Assembly: GCA_905202055.1 (NCBI GenBank) | Contig: CAJKQK010000052.1 | Coordinates: forward strand, 1 to 13,792 | Length of the DNA stretch: 13,792 nt | Direction: 5' to 3' | Origin: an uncultured Oxalobacter sp. | GTDB taxonomy: Bacteria; Pseudomonadota; Gammaproteobacteria; Burkholderiales; Burkholderiaceae_D | In this document: positions 6,372-13,792 of the stretch, piece by piece | How the letters are laid out: each line of letters starts with the position of its first letter | Numbering within the stretch: the first letter of the stretch is position 1 | Position numbers and translations under genes: made by a program | The notes under the pieces: generated by a model | The model's input: the letters and a program-made list of their open reading frames with translations, nothing else | What the model was told of the DNA's origin: nothing | Databases searched by the model: none

Positions 6372-6641
6372 ATGAAGAAATTATCCCATTCGATTTTGTT
6401 TACCATGTTATCGGCATTTGTAGGTGTAGCATTTGCTGCGACATACTATCCACCTTCTGAAATTGTCGAAACTACAGATCCTGCTGCTGCCCAGGCTGTT
6501 ATGAAGCAGGCTCAGGATATTGAAATGCGTGCCTCGAAAGCGGTACCTGCCAAAGCAAAGACCACAAAAGCCAAACAAGGCAAGAAAAAAGCAACGGTCA
6601 AAAAAACAAAAACTGTAACTGAAACCACGGTGGAAGAATAA
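6372..6641 (+). CDS. Small secreted protein with Lys/Ala/Thr-rich tail, unknown function
   Basis: An 89-residue protein. Residues 1-22 are a Sec signal peptide (MKK, hydrophobic core, likely cleavage A-F-A before Ala23). The mature part of about 67 residues starts with an aromatic/proline segment (T-Y-Y-P-P), then a short helix, then from about residue 50 a very Lys-rich tail (K-A-K-T-T-K-A-K-Q-G-K-K-K) ending in acidic E-E. The tail resembles histone-H1-like low-complexity sequence, but an exported protein would more likely contact anionic cell-wall or LPS groups or nucleic acid outside the cytosol. Start: ATG 6372, as GGAG (6362-6365) is 6 bases away; ATG 6369 is possible but closer than usual. 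I do not recognise the family. It is followed by two hairpins, the second a terminator. Confidence 0.65.
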   Translation: MKKLSHSILFTMLSAFVGVAFAATYYPPSEIVETTDPAAAQAVMKQAQDIEMRASKAVPAKAKTTKAKQGKKKATVKKTKTVTETTVEE

Positions 6642-6666
6642 TATTTCTCATCAGAAGTTATCAAGG

Positions 6667-6685
6667 TGGATGGAATATCCATCCA
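6667..6685. repeat. Perfect inverted repeat after the small secreted protein gene
   Basis: TGGATGG and CCATCCA (6667-6673 and 6679-6685) form a 7-bp stem with a 5-base AATAT loop, 25 bases after the stop codon. No T run follows on the plus strand, so it is not a terminator alone. It could protect the 3' end of the mRNA or bind a protein. Confidence 0.5.
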
Positions 6686-6716
6686 TTGAATTGCAGGATT
6701 TGTTAAAAAAAAGATA

Positions 6717-6750
6717 ACGGCTTCAGATGTTTGCTGAAGCCGTATTTTTT
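6717..6750. terminator. Bidirectional terminator between the small secreted protein gene and pepA
   Basis: A 10-bp perfect stem (ACGGCTTCAG 6717-6726 with CTGAAGCCGT 6734-6743) and a 7-base loop are followed by A and six T on the plus strand. On the minus strand an A/T-rich stretch with a run of eight T (6712-6705) follows it. It lies 17 bases after the pepA stop on the minus strand, so it serves both converging genes. Confidence 0.9.
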
Positions 6751-6760
6751 CAAGCTGTTT

Positions 6761-8263
6761 TTATCTTTTTTCCCGGTTGATCAGCCAGGTGCAAAGCAAG
6801 GGAACCGGACGGCCGGTCGCGCCTTTGGCGGTTCCGCTTTTCCATGCCGTTCCGGCAATGTCCAGATGAGCCCAGGTATATTTCTTCGTGAAACGTTCCA
6901 GAAAACAGGCCGCCGTTACGCATCCGGCCGGTTGTCCGCCAATATTGGCCATATCGGCAAAATTCGATTTCAGCTGTTCCTGATAAGCCTCTTCAATCGG
7001 CATGCGCCAGACAGGATCATTACTGCCTTTAGCCGCAGCAATGAGATCATTGGCGAGCGTGTCATGTGCCTCATCCAGCCGGGTGAACAGACCACTGTTG
7101 TAGTGACCCAGTGCCACGATGCACGATCCAGTCAGGGTGGCGATATCGATAACGGTTTCCGGATGGAATTTTTCGGCATACGTCAGCGCATCGCACAATA
7201 TCAGCCGTCCTTCAGCATCGGTATTCAAAATTTCAATAGTCTGGCCTGACATGGAAGTGACGATGTCACCGGGTTTGTTGGCGCGGCCGGACGGCATATT
7301 TTCACAGGCGGGAATGATGCCGATGATGTTTTGTTTCAGATTCAATTCACCAATGGCCCTGAAAGTCCCCAGAACCGATGCTGCACCGCACATATCGTAT
7401 TTCATTTCATCCATCGCGGCGCCCGGTTTCAGTGAGATACCTCCCGAGTCGAACGTAATGCCTTTGCCGACCAGAACGACTGGAGCTTCTTTCGATTTCC
7501 CGTTCATATGTTTTAAAACGATGAATTTCGGCGGTTCATCGCTGCCTTTGGCAACCGACAGGAAACTGCCCATTTTGAGGGCCTCGATCTGTTTTTTGTC
7601 GAGAACTTCGATATCGAACTTGTATTTTTTGGCAAGACTTCTGGCCTGTTTTGCAAGATAGGAGGGAGTACAGATATTGGCAGGCAGGTTTCCGAGGTCT
7701 TGTGTCAGGCTCATTCCGTCAGTGATCGCCTTCGCCTGTGCGAGAGCTTTTTTTGCATTGGTTACTTCGGCGGAAGGAATGTAAAATGCAGCTTTCTGAA
7801 TTTTGGGAGAAGGGCCTTTTTCGCTTTTCAGCGCATCGCTACGGTAAAGCAGGGCATGAAACGCGGACAGGACACTGTAAATGGACCATGACACGTCACG
7901 GCCGGAAACATTGTTCAGGGGCAGCGCGATCAGTAAATGGGCAACCGTTGTCTGGGAAAGTGCTTTGATCGCGGCATCGATTGCCTGACGAAAGTCCTTT
8001 TCACTGATTTCCGGTTTTTTCCCAAGTCCGACCAGTAATACTCTTCGGGAAGTGGCTGTCGACGGTTCTCTCAACAAAAGGGAAGAACCCGGTTTTCCGT
8101 CGATATCGCCGTTTTCGAGCGCATTGCTGATGATGCCCTGATTGTCGAGTTCTGTCGCTTGCGAAGTCAGTTTCCTGTCTTCATAAACGCCAACAACGAT
8201 ACAGTCGGTTTTAATTGTGGCGAGAGAGTTTTTTGAGTCTGCCGATTTTATGCTAAAGTCCAT
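6761..8263 (-). CDS. pepA: Leucyl aminopeptidase (cytosol aminopeptidase, M17)
   Basis: A 500-residue M17 metallo-aminopeptidase that removes N-terminal residues, Leu preferred, from peptides in the cytosol; the family forms hexamers with two metal ions per active site. The catalytic half shows V-G-K-G-I-T-F-D-S-G-G (Lys267, Asp272), the active-site Lys279, and the signature N-T-D-A-E-G-R-L (Asp349, Glu351, Arg353). These match E. coli PepA K270/D275/K282/D352/E354/R356 with a constant shift of three, and the length matches (503 in E. coli). Start ATG 8263 has GGAGG 8 bases upstream; a GTG 15 bases earlier (8278) would overlap that ribosome site and is rejected. The gene diverges from lptF with 34 bases between start codons, a neighbour pairing also known in E. 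coli. E. coli PepA also binds DNA; nothing here tests that. Confidence 0.96.
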   Translation of the reverse strand: MDFSIKSADSKNSLATIKTDCIVVGVYEDRKLTSQATELDNQGIISNALENGDIDGKPGSSLLLREPSTATSRRVLLVGLGKKPEISEKDFRQAIDAAIKALSQTTVAHLLIALPLNNVSGRDVSWSIYSVLSAFHALLYRSDALKSEKGPSPKIQKAAFYIPSAEVTNAKKALAQAKAITDGMSLTQDLGNLPANICTPSYLAKQARSLAKKYKFDIEVLDKKQIEALKMGSFLSVAKGSDEPPKFIVLKHMNGKSKEAPVVLVGKGITFDSGGISLKPGAAMDEMKYDMCGAASVLGTFRAIGELNLKQNIIGIIPACENMPSGRANKPGDIVTSMSGQTIEILNTDAEGRLILCDALTYAEKFHPETVIDIATLTGSCIVALGHYNSGLFTRLDEAHDTLANDLIAAAKGSNDPVWRMPIEEAYQEQLKSNFADMANIGGQPAGCVTAACFLERFTKKYTWAHLDIAGTAWKSGTAKGATGRPVPLLCTWLINREKR

Positions 8264-8286
8264 TGTTTGATCCTCCACGTATCATT

Positions 8287-8297
8287 TTTAACTTCTC
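8287..8297 (+). promoter_or_regulatory. Possible -10 element giving a leaderless lptF transcript
   Basis: TTTAAC (8287-8292) stands 5 bases before the lptF ATG, at the distance where transcription would start on the A of the start codon. A poor -35 (TTGTTT, 8263-8268) lies 18 bases upstream. No Shine-Dalgarno sequence is visible before lptF. The match is weak (4/6 and 3/6). Confidence 0.25.
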
Positions 8298-9428
8298 ATG
8301 ATCTTTCAACGAGCGCTAAAACGTGAACTGATAAGTACAGCCGTTGGCGTATTTATGACCTTGTTCACGATTACCATTACGATGATGCTGATTCGTATAT
8401 TGGGACAGGCAGCCAAAGGAAGAGTTGCATCGGACGACGTCCTGGCGCTTTTAGGCTTCACATCGTTGAATTACATGCCGATCATACTCATATTGACCGG
8501 TTTTGTCTCGGTTTTGCTTGTCGTGACCCGAAGTTACCAGGATTCCGAAATGGTTGTCTGGTTTGCCTCTGGCTTGAGTCTGACCAGATGGTTGCGCCCG
8601 GTCATTGAATTTGCCATTCCCATTGTCGTGCTGGTGACGCTTCTCGGATTTTTTGCGACGCCCTGGGCGTATCGGCAAAGTGCCGAATTCAGGGAACGTT
8701 TTGAAAAAAGGGAAGATATCGCACGAATCTCTCCGGGAAAATTCCAGGAATCTGCCGCCGCACAGCGTGTCTTTTTCGTTGAAAAGATGTCTGATGACCT
8801 GAACAAGGTCAAAAACGTATTCATCAATTCGACAAGAAACGGCAACATCACGACGGTCGTATCCAGGGAAGGTACGGTCGAAACGAATGAGAAAGGCGAA
8901 AAATTCATTGTTCTGGATGAAGGAATCCGATATGAGGAAATGTCGGATCAGTCCGGTTTCCGGATAATGGATTTCGATAAATATACCGCCTATATCGCGT
9001 CCAAAGCCGACATGTCCGAAACAAATGTTTCCGCCAGATCGATGACGACAATGGAGTTGTTGACGGATACCAACAGCTATAAACAGGGCGAGCTTTTGTG
9101 GCGGATAGGTTTGCCGTTCATGGCGATCCTGTTGATGCTCCTGGGGATTCCACTCGGGTTCGTCAATCCGCGTGCCGGTCGTTCTTTCAATTTGATTATC
9201 GCTGTCCTGCTGTATATGACATACAGCAATTTATCGAGTTTTATGCAAGCTTATGTCGTTCAGAAAAAGATGATGTTCGGTCTGGCATGGTGGCCATTGC
9301 ATCTGATCGTCGCGCTTGTGATCGTTGTCCTGTTCGCATGGCGACTGGGAGTGAACAGTCGATACCATCCCTATGTTTTGCTATCGACCTTGAAACATAA
9401 ACGTTTGCAGGAAAAGGGGAAACTATAA
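8298..9428 (+). CDS. lptF: LPS export ABC transporter permease LptF
   Basis: A 376-residue inner-membrane permease. With LptG and two copies of the ATPase LptB it extracts lipopolysaccharide from the inner membrane and feeds the LptC-A-D bridge. It has the LptF/LptG layout: membrane helices in the first 125 residues (starting M-I-F-Q-R-A-L-K-R-E-L), a periplasmic beta-jellyroll domain (about 130-260), then three C-terminal helices with G-I-P-L-G-F. The S-Y-Q-D-S-E-M motif of the coupling helix is intact; Glu84 matches the residue that contacts LptB in E. coli. Start: ATG 8298 agrees with the family N-terminus, but no ribosome binding site precedes it. Its stop overlaps the lptG start by one base (TAATG). 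lptB, lptA and lptC are not in the window. Confidence 0.96.
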   Translation: MIFQRALKRELISTAVGVFMTLFTITITMMLIRILGQAAKGRVASDDVLALLGFTSLNYMPIILILTGFVSVLLVVTRSYQDSEMVVWFASGLSLTRWLRPVIEFAIPIVVLVTLLGFFATPWAYRQSAEFRERFEKREDIARISPGKFQESAAAQRVFFVEKMSDDLNKVKNVFINSTRNGNITTVVSREGTVETNEKGEKFIVLDEGIRYEEMSDQSGFRIMDFDKYTAYIASKADMSETNVSARSMTTMELLTDTNSYKQGELLWRIGLPFMAILLMLLGIPLGFVNPRAGRSFNLIIAVLLYMTYSNLSSFMQAYVVQKKMMFGLAWWPLHLIVALVIVVLFAWRLGVNSRYHPYVLLSTLKHKRLQEKGKL

Positions 9429-10573
9429 TGAAGATCCTGCAACGATATTTTTTGTCACAGATACTGAAATCTGTCCTGTTTGTCCTGTTTGCATTTCTTG
9501 CCTTGTTTGCCTTTTTCGATCTGATCGGCGAATTGTCATCGGTTGGTCGTGGCGGCTATCAGCTTCAGCATGTACTGATTTATATTCTTCTGGGTATTCC
9601 TGGATATATATATGAGTTGATGCCCTTTGCCGTATTGATCGGGACGATTTATGCATTGGCGATGTTCGCATCCAATTCCGAATATACCATTATGCGGGTT
9701 TCGTCGCTTTCCACCCTGGACGCCTGCTGGATGCTGGCAAAGGTCGGTCTCGTTTTTCTGGTCTTTACCTTTCTTGTCGGTGAAGTCATCACACCTGTTT
9801 CTGCCCGGGTCGCAACTGAATTCAGGAATAACCTGATCGGGCGTGCGGTCGGCGATGGATTCAGAACAGGTATGTGGAGCAAGGATACCATTCGCAAAAA
9901 TGGAATCGATGGGCCTGTGACCGGGTCACGTTTCATGAACGTCAAAAAAATGCAGCCCGATGGAACACTGGAGCAGATCCGTTTATACGAATTCAATGAA
10001 AATCTGGAATTGACGAAAACGGTATCCGCGGCAAGTGCCCGTTATCTTGGAAATCATGAGTGGGAACTGAATGAGGTGGTTGAATCCCATTTGAAGGCGG
10101 ACAATACAAAAACCAAGCGCTTTCCGGATTCGGCGCCCAGCCTCTCTACAAAAAAACTGGATTCTCTTGTTATGGTATCGGATATTACGCCAGATATCCT
10201 GTCGGTAATCTCTGTCGATGCCAACAAGATGTCTGCTTATGAGTTGGCCATTTACAATCAGCATCTTGTCGAGAACAAGCAGGATGCAACCAGTTATCAG
10301 ATGGCTTTCTGGAAAAAGATCATATATCCATTTTCCGTATTTGTTATGATGGCATTGGCATTGCCGTTTGCATATCTGCATTTCCGGTCAGGGGGAGTCA
10401 GCCTGAAAATCTTTTCGGGTATTATGATCGGGGTGGCATTTATTCTTATCAACAATTTGTTTTCCCATGTCGGATTACTGAATACATGGCCCGCATTTTT
10501 GACTGCGGTCATTCCAAGTGCGCTGTTCTTTTTGTCAGCCGTTATCGCGCTTTGGTGGGTGGAAAGACATTAG
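9428..10573 (+). CDS. lptG: LPS export ABC transporter permease LptG
   Basis: A 381-residue partner of LptF in the LptB2FG lipopolysaccharide extractor of the inner membrane. Helices are predicted at about 12-35, 50-80 and 98-120, then comes a periplasmic beta-jellyroll (about 130-270), then three C-terminal helices (about 298-320, 328-348, 355-376). The coupling-helix sequence N-S-E-Y-T-I-M-R has Glu85 where E. coli LptG has its LptB-contacting Glu88. The start codon shares its A with the lptF stop (TAATG), with GGGG 8 bases upstream, so translation is coupled and the subunits are made in equal amount. The next gene, a CysB-family regulator, begins 103 bases downstream; I see no convincing terminator between them. 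Confidence 0.95.
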   Translation: MKILQRYFLSQILKSVLFVLFAFLALFAFFDLIGELSSVGRGGYQLQHVLIYILLGIPGYIYELMPFAVLIGTIYALAMFASNSEYTIMRVSSLSTLDACWMLAKVGLVFLVFTFLVGEVITPVSARVATEFRNNLIGRAVGDGFRTGMWSKDTIRKNGIDGPVTGSRFMNVKKMQPDGTLEQIRLYEFNENLELTKTVSAASARYLGNHEWELNEVVESHLKADNTKTKRFPDSAPSLSTKKLDSLVMVSDITPDILSVISVDANKMSAYELAIYNQHLVENKQDATSYQMAFWKKIIYPFSVFVMMALALPFAYLHFRSGGVSLKIFSGIMIGVAFILINNLFSHVGLLNTWPAFLTAVIPSALFFLSAVIALWWVERH

Positions 10574-10676
10574 CTTTTTTCTGTGTCAGTACGAACTTTA
10601 TCAGAATGCTTTAAAATTCACTGCGGGCAAAAAAATGCCGCGATCATAGACGCGACTGAATATAACGAGAAATACA

Positions 10677-11600
10677 ATGAATTTGCACCAATTACGTTTT
10701 GTGCGGGAAGCGGTCAGACAGAATTTCAATTTGACCGATGCCGCAAAAGCCCTGTTCACTTCGCAACCCGGCGTGTCCAAAGCCATTATCGAGCTTGAGG
10801 ACGAGCTGGGGGTTGATATTTTTCGCCGTCACGGAAAACGTATTCGCGGTCTGACCGAGCCTGGCAGGATGATCCTGAATTCGATTGAACTGATCATGCA
10901 GGAAATCGACGACCTGAAACGGATCGGCAAAGAGTATGCTGCACAGGATGCCGGCAGCCTGACCATTGCGCGTTACTTTCTGCCGAAGGTCATCCCGTCA
11001 TTCATGCAGAAATATCCGAAAGTCCGCCTGTCGCTTTTACAGCGGAAAGTGGAAGATATCGCCGAAATGGTATTGCTCGACCAGGCCAATCTTGCTGTGG
11101 TGACGGCCAATGTTCCTGAAATAGAGGGTCTTGTCTCCCTGCCATGCCATCAGTGGGAATATCATCTGGTCGTCAAGCCAGACCATCCGTTGAACGATTC
11201 CAAAATGCTCACTCTTGATGAAATCGCCAAATATCCCCTGATTACGTATGACAGGGTCTTTCATGGCAGAAACCGGATTGAAAGCGTTTTCGAACAACGC
11301 AATATCAAGGCGGATATTCTCCTTGAAGTGATTGATGCCGATGTCATCAAGACTTACGTCGAACTGGGGCTGGGTGTCGGGATTATAGTCGGAACGGCGT
11401 TTGACGCCGAGCGGGACAAAAATCTGCGGTCGATACCGGTAGGCCATTTGTTCGGTACCGGCCGTTCCAGCATCCTGATCCGGAAAAACGCTTACCTGCG
11501 CAGCTACATTTATGCTTTCATCGAGATGATTTCGCCCAACCTGAATCGCAAGCTGGTCGAAAAGGCACTTGCCGGTGAGGGTTCAGACTGCGAACTGTAA
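10677..11600 (+). CDS. CysB-family LysR regulator lacking the TTHTQ inducer-binding motif
   Basis: A 307-residue LysR-type regulator of the CysB branch. The N-terminal winged helix (1-60, M-N-L-H-Q-L-R-F-V and L-F-T-S-Q-P-G-V-S-K) is intact. The effector domain aligns with E. coli CysB at constant numbering to Ala98, then skips six residues: I-A-R-Y stands where CysB has I-A-T-T-H-T-Q-A-R-Y. Thr100, Thr102 and Gln103 are therefore absent. The second ligand loop (CysB Q-G-S-P) reads Q-R-K-V from residue 122, and CysB Thr202 is His196; Thr149 and Trp166 remain (Thr143, Trp160). D-A-D-V-I-K-T-Y-V-x-L-G-L-G-V-G and the L-R-S-Y-x-Y end are kept. CysB controls sulfur assimilation genes in response to acetylserine and sulfate; here binding is probably altered. 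Start ATG 10677 has a weak CGAGA site. I withhold the symbol cysB because the target is uncertain. Confidence 0.9.
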   Translation: MNLHQLRFVREAVRQNFNLTDAAKALFTSQPGVSKAIIELEDELGVDIFRRHGKRIRGLTEPGRMILNSIELIMQEIDDLKRIGKEYAAQDAGSLTIARYFLPKVIPSFMQKYPKVRLSLLQRKVEDIAEMVLLDQANLAVVTANVPEIEGLVSLPCHQWEYHLVVKPDHPLNDSKMLTLDEIAKYPLITYDRVFHGRNRIESVFEQRNIKADILLEVIDADVIKTYVELGLGVGIIVGTAFDAERDKNLRSIPVGHLFGTGRSSILIRKNAYLRSYIYAFIEMISPNLNRKLVEKALAGEGSDCEL

Positions 11601-11612
11601 AAAGCGTATTTT

Positions 11613-13792
11613 CTATCTTTGAAGGGTATCCCAGACTTTTTGCAGCCGTTTGACTGAAACCGGGAATGGTGTGCGCAATTCCTGTGCAAAAAGGGATACT
11701 CTCAATTCTTCCAGAAGCCAGCGATATTCCATCATTTTCGGGTCAAACCGGGCTTTGGACTGTTTTGAATCGCGAAGTGCGCGCTGGTAAGGTATTGCGA
11801 CCTGCAGCCAGTTACTCATGAGCGCCTTGTCTTTTTGCGGTTCGTTTCTGCACTTGTCGATACGAACACTGCAGGCTTTCAGGTAACGGGGGAAGTGTTT
11901 CAGCCTTTCCAGATCGTTTTCGATGATGAAACGTTTGGTGACCAGCTGGCTGATCTGCTGGTTGATATCTTCCAGCGTTTGCTCATGCGCCCTGATCGCA
12001 GGCAGTTTTTTCTGAAGGTTCTGGTACTCGGAAAGAATCTGGGAGGCCAGCCGGGCGATTTCATTGGCGATCAGACCCAGACGGGCTTTTCCTTCATTCT
12101 TCCGTTTCTCGAATTCGGTTTCCATCTCCGGTAACGGAGATGCCATGAATGTGGCATTGACTGCCGCTTGCAGAATCTGGTCCCGTAATTCTTCCTGTGA
12201 ACCGAGTTTGATGAACTGCATCCCCATCTGGGTCAGGCCACTGATGTTTTTGGACAGGAATTTGAGCTGGTCTTTCAACTGGAGGGTGAAAAGGCGACGC
12301 AAGCCCGCTTGATGCATCTGTTTTGCCAGAGCAGGTTCATCGAAAACCTCGATTTCGCAATGCGTTTCCTTATCGACCAGAGCGGGATAGCCGAAGAGTG
12401 TCTGTTTGCCACGGGTGATTTCGAGCAGTTCCGGCAGCGGTTCGAAGTTCCAGGATGTGATTTTTTCGGGAAGCTTGTCCATTGTCCCTGCGCTGGCTGA
12501 TGCCGCTTCAGAAGACGTTTCCTGTGGATTTTTTTCTGGAAACCGGTGGGTCTGTTTTTCTGCCAGTTGCTGGAAAGACGAGCGTGCCTCATGGCTGAAT
12601 TCTGCCTGAAGGGCTGGCAGGTTTCGGGACATTTCCAGCATTCTTCCATGTTCATCGATTACCCGGAAATTCATGAAAAGATGGGCGGGCAAGGTCTCCA
12701 TCCTGAAGTCGTCCGTTTTCGCAACGGCATTTGTTTCAGAACGGATGTCTTCAATAAGCGCCTCGACCAGTGATCCGGAACCGAAACCGTTTTTCCCGAT
12801 AACGCGGTCGACAAATCCGGCTGCATAATCCGGCAAGGGAACGCAATTTCTGCGGATCCGCTGCGGGAGCGATTTGATCAGCAACTGGGTTTTTTCTTTC
12901 AGCATGCCCAATACCAGCCACTCACAGCGCTCTGCATCGAGCTGGTTCAACGCGTAGATGGGAATGCTGAGCGTAATTCCGTCCCGGGGATTGCCAGGCT
13001 CGAAATGATAGTTCAAGGCCATGTCGATACCGGAGTGGGAAAACGTTTTCGGGAAGAGTTCGGTCGTGATTCCGGCTGCCTCATGGCGCATCAGGTCGTC
13101 CCGATCCAGAAACAGCAGTTTCGGATTTTCGCGTGTGGCATCCTTAAGCCATTTCTCGAAGGAAAAACCGTTGAATACCGACTGGGGAATGTGCTTGTCG
13201 TAAAAAGCGGCAATCAGGCTGTCATCGACCAGCACGTCCGTTCTCCGGGACTTGTGTTCCAGATTTTCGATTTCGCGCATCAGTTTCTGGTTGTGCAGGT
13301 AAAAAGGCGCCTTGCTCTCGAAATCACCGTTGACGAGGGCTTCACGAATGAAGATGTCGCGTGCTTCTTTTGGATTGATGTGGCCGTAATGAACGCGGCG
13401 ATGGCTGTAAACGACGAGTCCGTAAAGGGTCGCCCGTTCGAAGGCGGTGACCTGGGCCGGTTTTTTTTCCCAATGAGGGTCGCCCCAAGATTTTTTCAAC
13501 AGGTGGCTGCCGACTTTTTCGAGCCATTCCGGCTGTATCTGGGCAATGCAACGCGCGTAAAGGCGGCTGGTATCGACGAGTTCGGCGGCCATGATCCAGC
13601 GGCCGTTCTTGCGGGCAAGCGCGGAACCGGGCCAGATATGGAAACGAATGCCGCGTGCACCGAGAAAAATGGATGAATCTTCGGACTTGCATCCGATATT
13701 TCCCAGAAGTCCGGTCAGAAGAGCCAGATGAAGCTGCTCGTATGTCGCGTCCGTTTCATTCAGTCTCCAGCCCCTTTCCCGAACGATGGTCA
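11613..13792 (-). CDS. hrpA: ATP-dependent RNA helicase HrpA, C-terminal part
   Basis: The C-terminal 725 residues or so of an HrpA-type DEAH-box RNA helicase; the frame is open to the window edge. HrpA acts on stalled or colliding ribosomes in E. coli. The helicase motor lies outside the window. Visible are the end of the ratchet-like region (L-L-G-N-I-G, then F-L-G-A-R-G-I-R-F-H), the M-A-A-E-L-V-D-T-S-R-L-Y-A-R block, the OB-fold region with L-V-V-Y-S-H-R-R-V, and then the long DUF3418 domain down to the C-terminus with W-L-L-E-E-L-R-V-S-L-F-A-Q. The Met at 13592 is internal, because the 66 codons before it read as normal HrpA. A Ser/Ala/Glu-rich linker (about 12475-12545) interrupts DUF3418 and looks disordered. 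It converges on the CysB-like gene with 12 bases between stop codons and no terminator. Confidence 0.95.
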   Translation of the reverse strand, partial: TIVRERGWRLNETDATYEQLHLALLTGLLGNIGCKSEDSSIFLGARGIRFHIWPGSALARKNGRWIMAAELVDTSRLYARCIAQIQPEWLEKVGSHLLKKSWGDPHWEKKPAQVTAFERATLYGLVVYSHRRVHYGHINPKEARDIFIREALVNGDFESKAPFYLHNQKLMREIENLEHKSRRTDVLVDDSLIAAFYDKHIPQSVFNGFSFEKWLKDATRENPKLLFLDRDDLMRHEAAGITTELFPKTFSHSGIDMALNYHFEPGNPRDGITLSIPIYALNQLDAERCEWLVLGMLKEKTQLLIKSLPQRIRRNCVPLPDYAAGFVDRVIGKNGFGSGSLVEALIEDIRSETNAVAKTDDFRMETLPAHLFMNFRVIDEHGRMLEMSRNLPALQAEFSHEARSSFQQLAEKQTHRFPEKNPQETSSEAASASAGTMDKLPEKITSWNFEPLPELLEITRGKQTLFGYPALVDKETHCEIEVFDEPALAKQMHQAGLRRLFTLQLKDQLKFLSKNISGLTQMGMQFIKLGSQEELRDQILQAAVNATFMASPLPEMETEFEKRKNEGKARLGLIANEIARLASQILSEYQNLQKKLPAIRAHEQTLEDINQQISQLVTKRFIIENDLERLKHFPRYLKACSVRIDKCRNEPQKDKALMSNWLQVAIPYQRALRDSKQSKARFDPKMMEYRWLLEELRVSLFAQELRTPFPVSVKRLQKVWDTLQR

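Noticed and set aside
4628..6641. AAA ATPase plus small secreted protein as an anti-phage defence system
   Set aside because: There is no nuclease, protease, toxin or nucleotide-signal domain in or near the ATPase, and the neighbour is an exported protein separated by 118 bases. The flanks are housekeeping genes with no sign of a defence island.
6731..7661. Two plus-strand open frames (172 and 180 codons) opposite pepA
   Set aside because: Both lie antisense to the conserved catalytic half of pepA, and the first even spans the terminator. No protein family is recognisable.
8264..8278. GTG start 15 bases upstream for pepA
   Set aside because: The GGAGG that serves ATG 8263 would then lie inside the coding region, and no site precedes the GTG.
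10623..10641. Imperfect hairpin (GCGGGCA ... TGCCGC, one bulged G) between lptG and the CysB-like gene
   Set aside because: No T run follows and it has a bulge. It is not supported as a terminator, and no clear LysR operator could be assigned.
13005..13676. 223-codon plus-strand open frame opposite hrpA
   Set aside because: It is the antisense shadow of strongly conserved HrpA coding sequence and has no ribosome site or family match. Long antisense frames are common opposite genes with this codon use.

Overview
The window looks like chromosomal core DNA from a moderate-GC betaproteobacterium of the order Burkholderiales. An Oxalobacter-like member of the Oxalobacteraceae is my best guess. 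This rests on the CysB-family, LptF/LptG, PepA and HrpA sequences and on base composition, not on a database match. I see no tRNA or rRNA gene, insertion sequence, integrase, CRISPR array or phage structural gene.

Layout from left to right. (1) Plus strand, 2-1853: the 3' part of a TPR-repeat protein, then folA (dihydrofolate reductase). They end at a strong bidirectional terminator. (2) Minus strand, 4363 down to 1882: six small envelope or stress-type genes in series. In transcription order they encode a DUF4142 protein, a DUF883 (YqjD/ElaB-like) protein, a YqjE-like membrane protein, a YqjK-like protein, a PRC-barrel protein and a BON-domain lipoprotein. A sequence resembling an ECF/sigma-E promoter lies just upstream of the first. 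(3) Plus strand, 4628-6641: an orphan AAA+ ATPase with an unrecognised N-terminal half, then a small secreted protein with a Lys-rich tail, closed by two hairpins, the second a bidirectional terminator. (4) Minus strand, 8263-6761: pepA (leucyl aminopeptidase). It diverges across only 34 bp from lptF-lptG (8298-10573), the permease pair of the lipopolysaccharide export ABC transporter. (5) Plus strand, 10677-11600: a CysB-family LysR regulator. It converges on the C-terminal part of hrpA (minus strand, 13792-11613), which runs off the right edge.

Most of the window is housekeeping: folate, peptide turnover, LPS export and RNA helicase. The points that deserve a second look are these. The CysB homologue lacks exactly the six residues that form the classical sulfate/inducer-binding motif and has changes at other ligand positions. 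The chromosomal FolA carries a Glu-containing GEQ motif like that of mobile trimethoprim-resistant DfrA enzymes. The six-gene stress cluster has a possible envelope-stress promoter. The AAA+ ATPase has a core that reminds me of fungal AAA proteins. lptF has no visible ribosome binding site and may be leaderless. I do not see a clearly new multi-gene defence or metabolic system.
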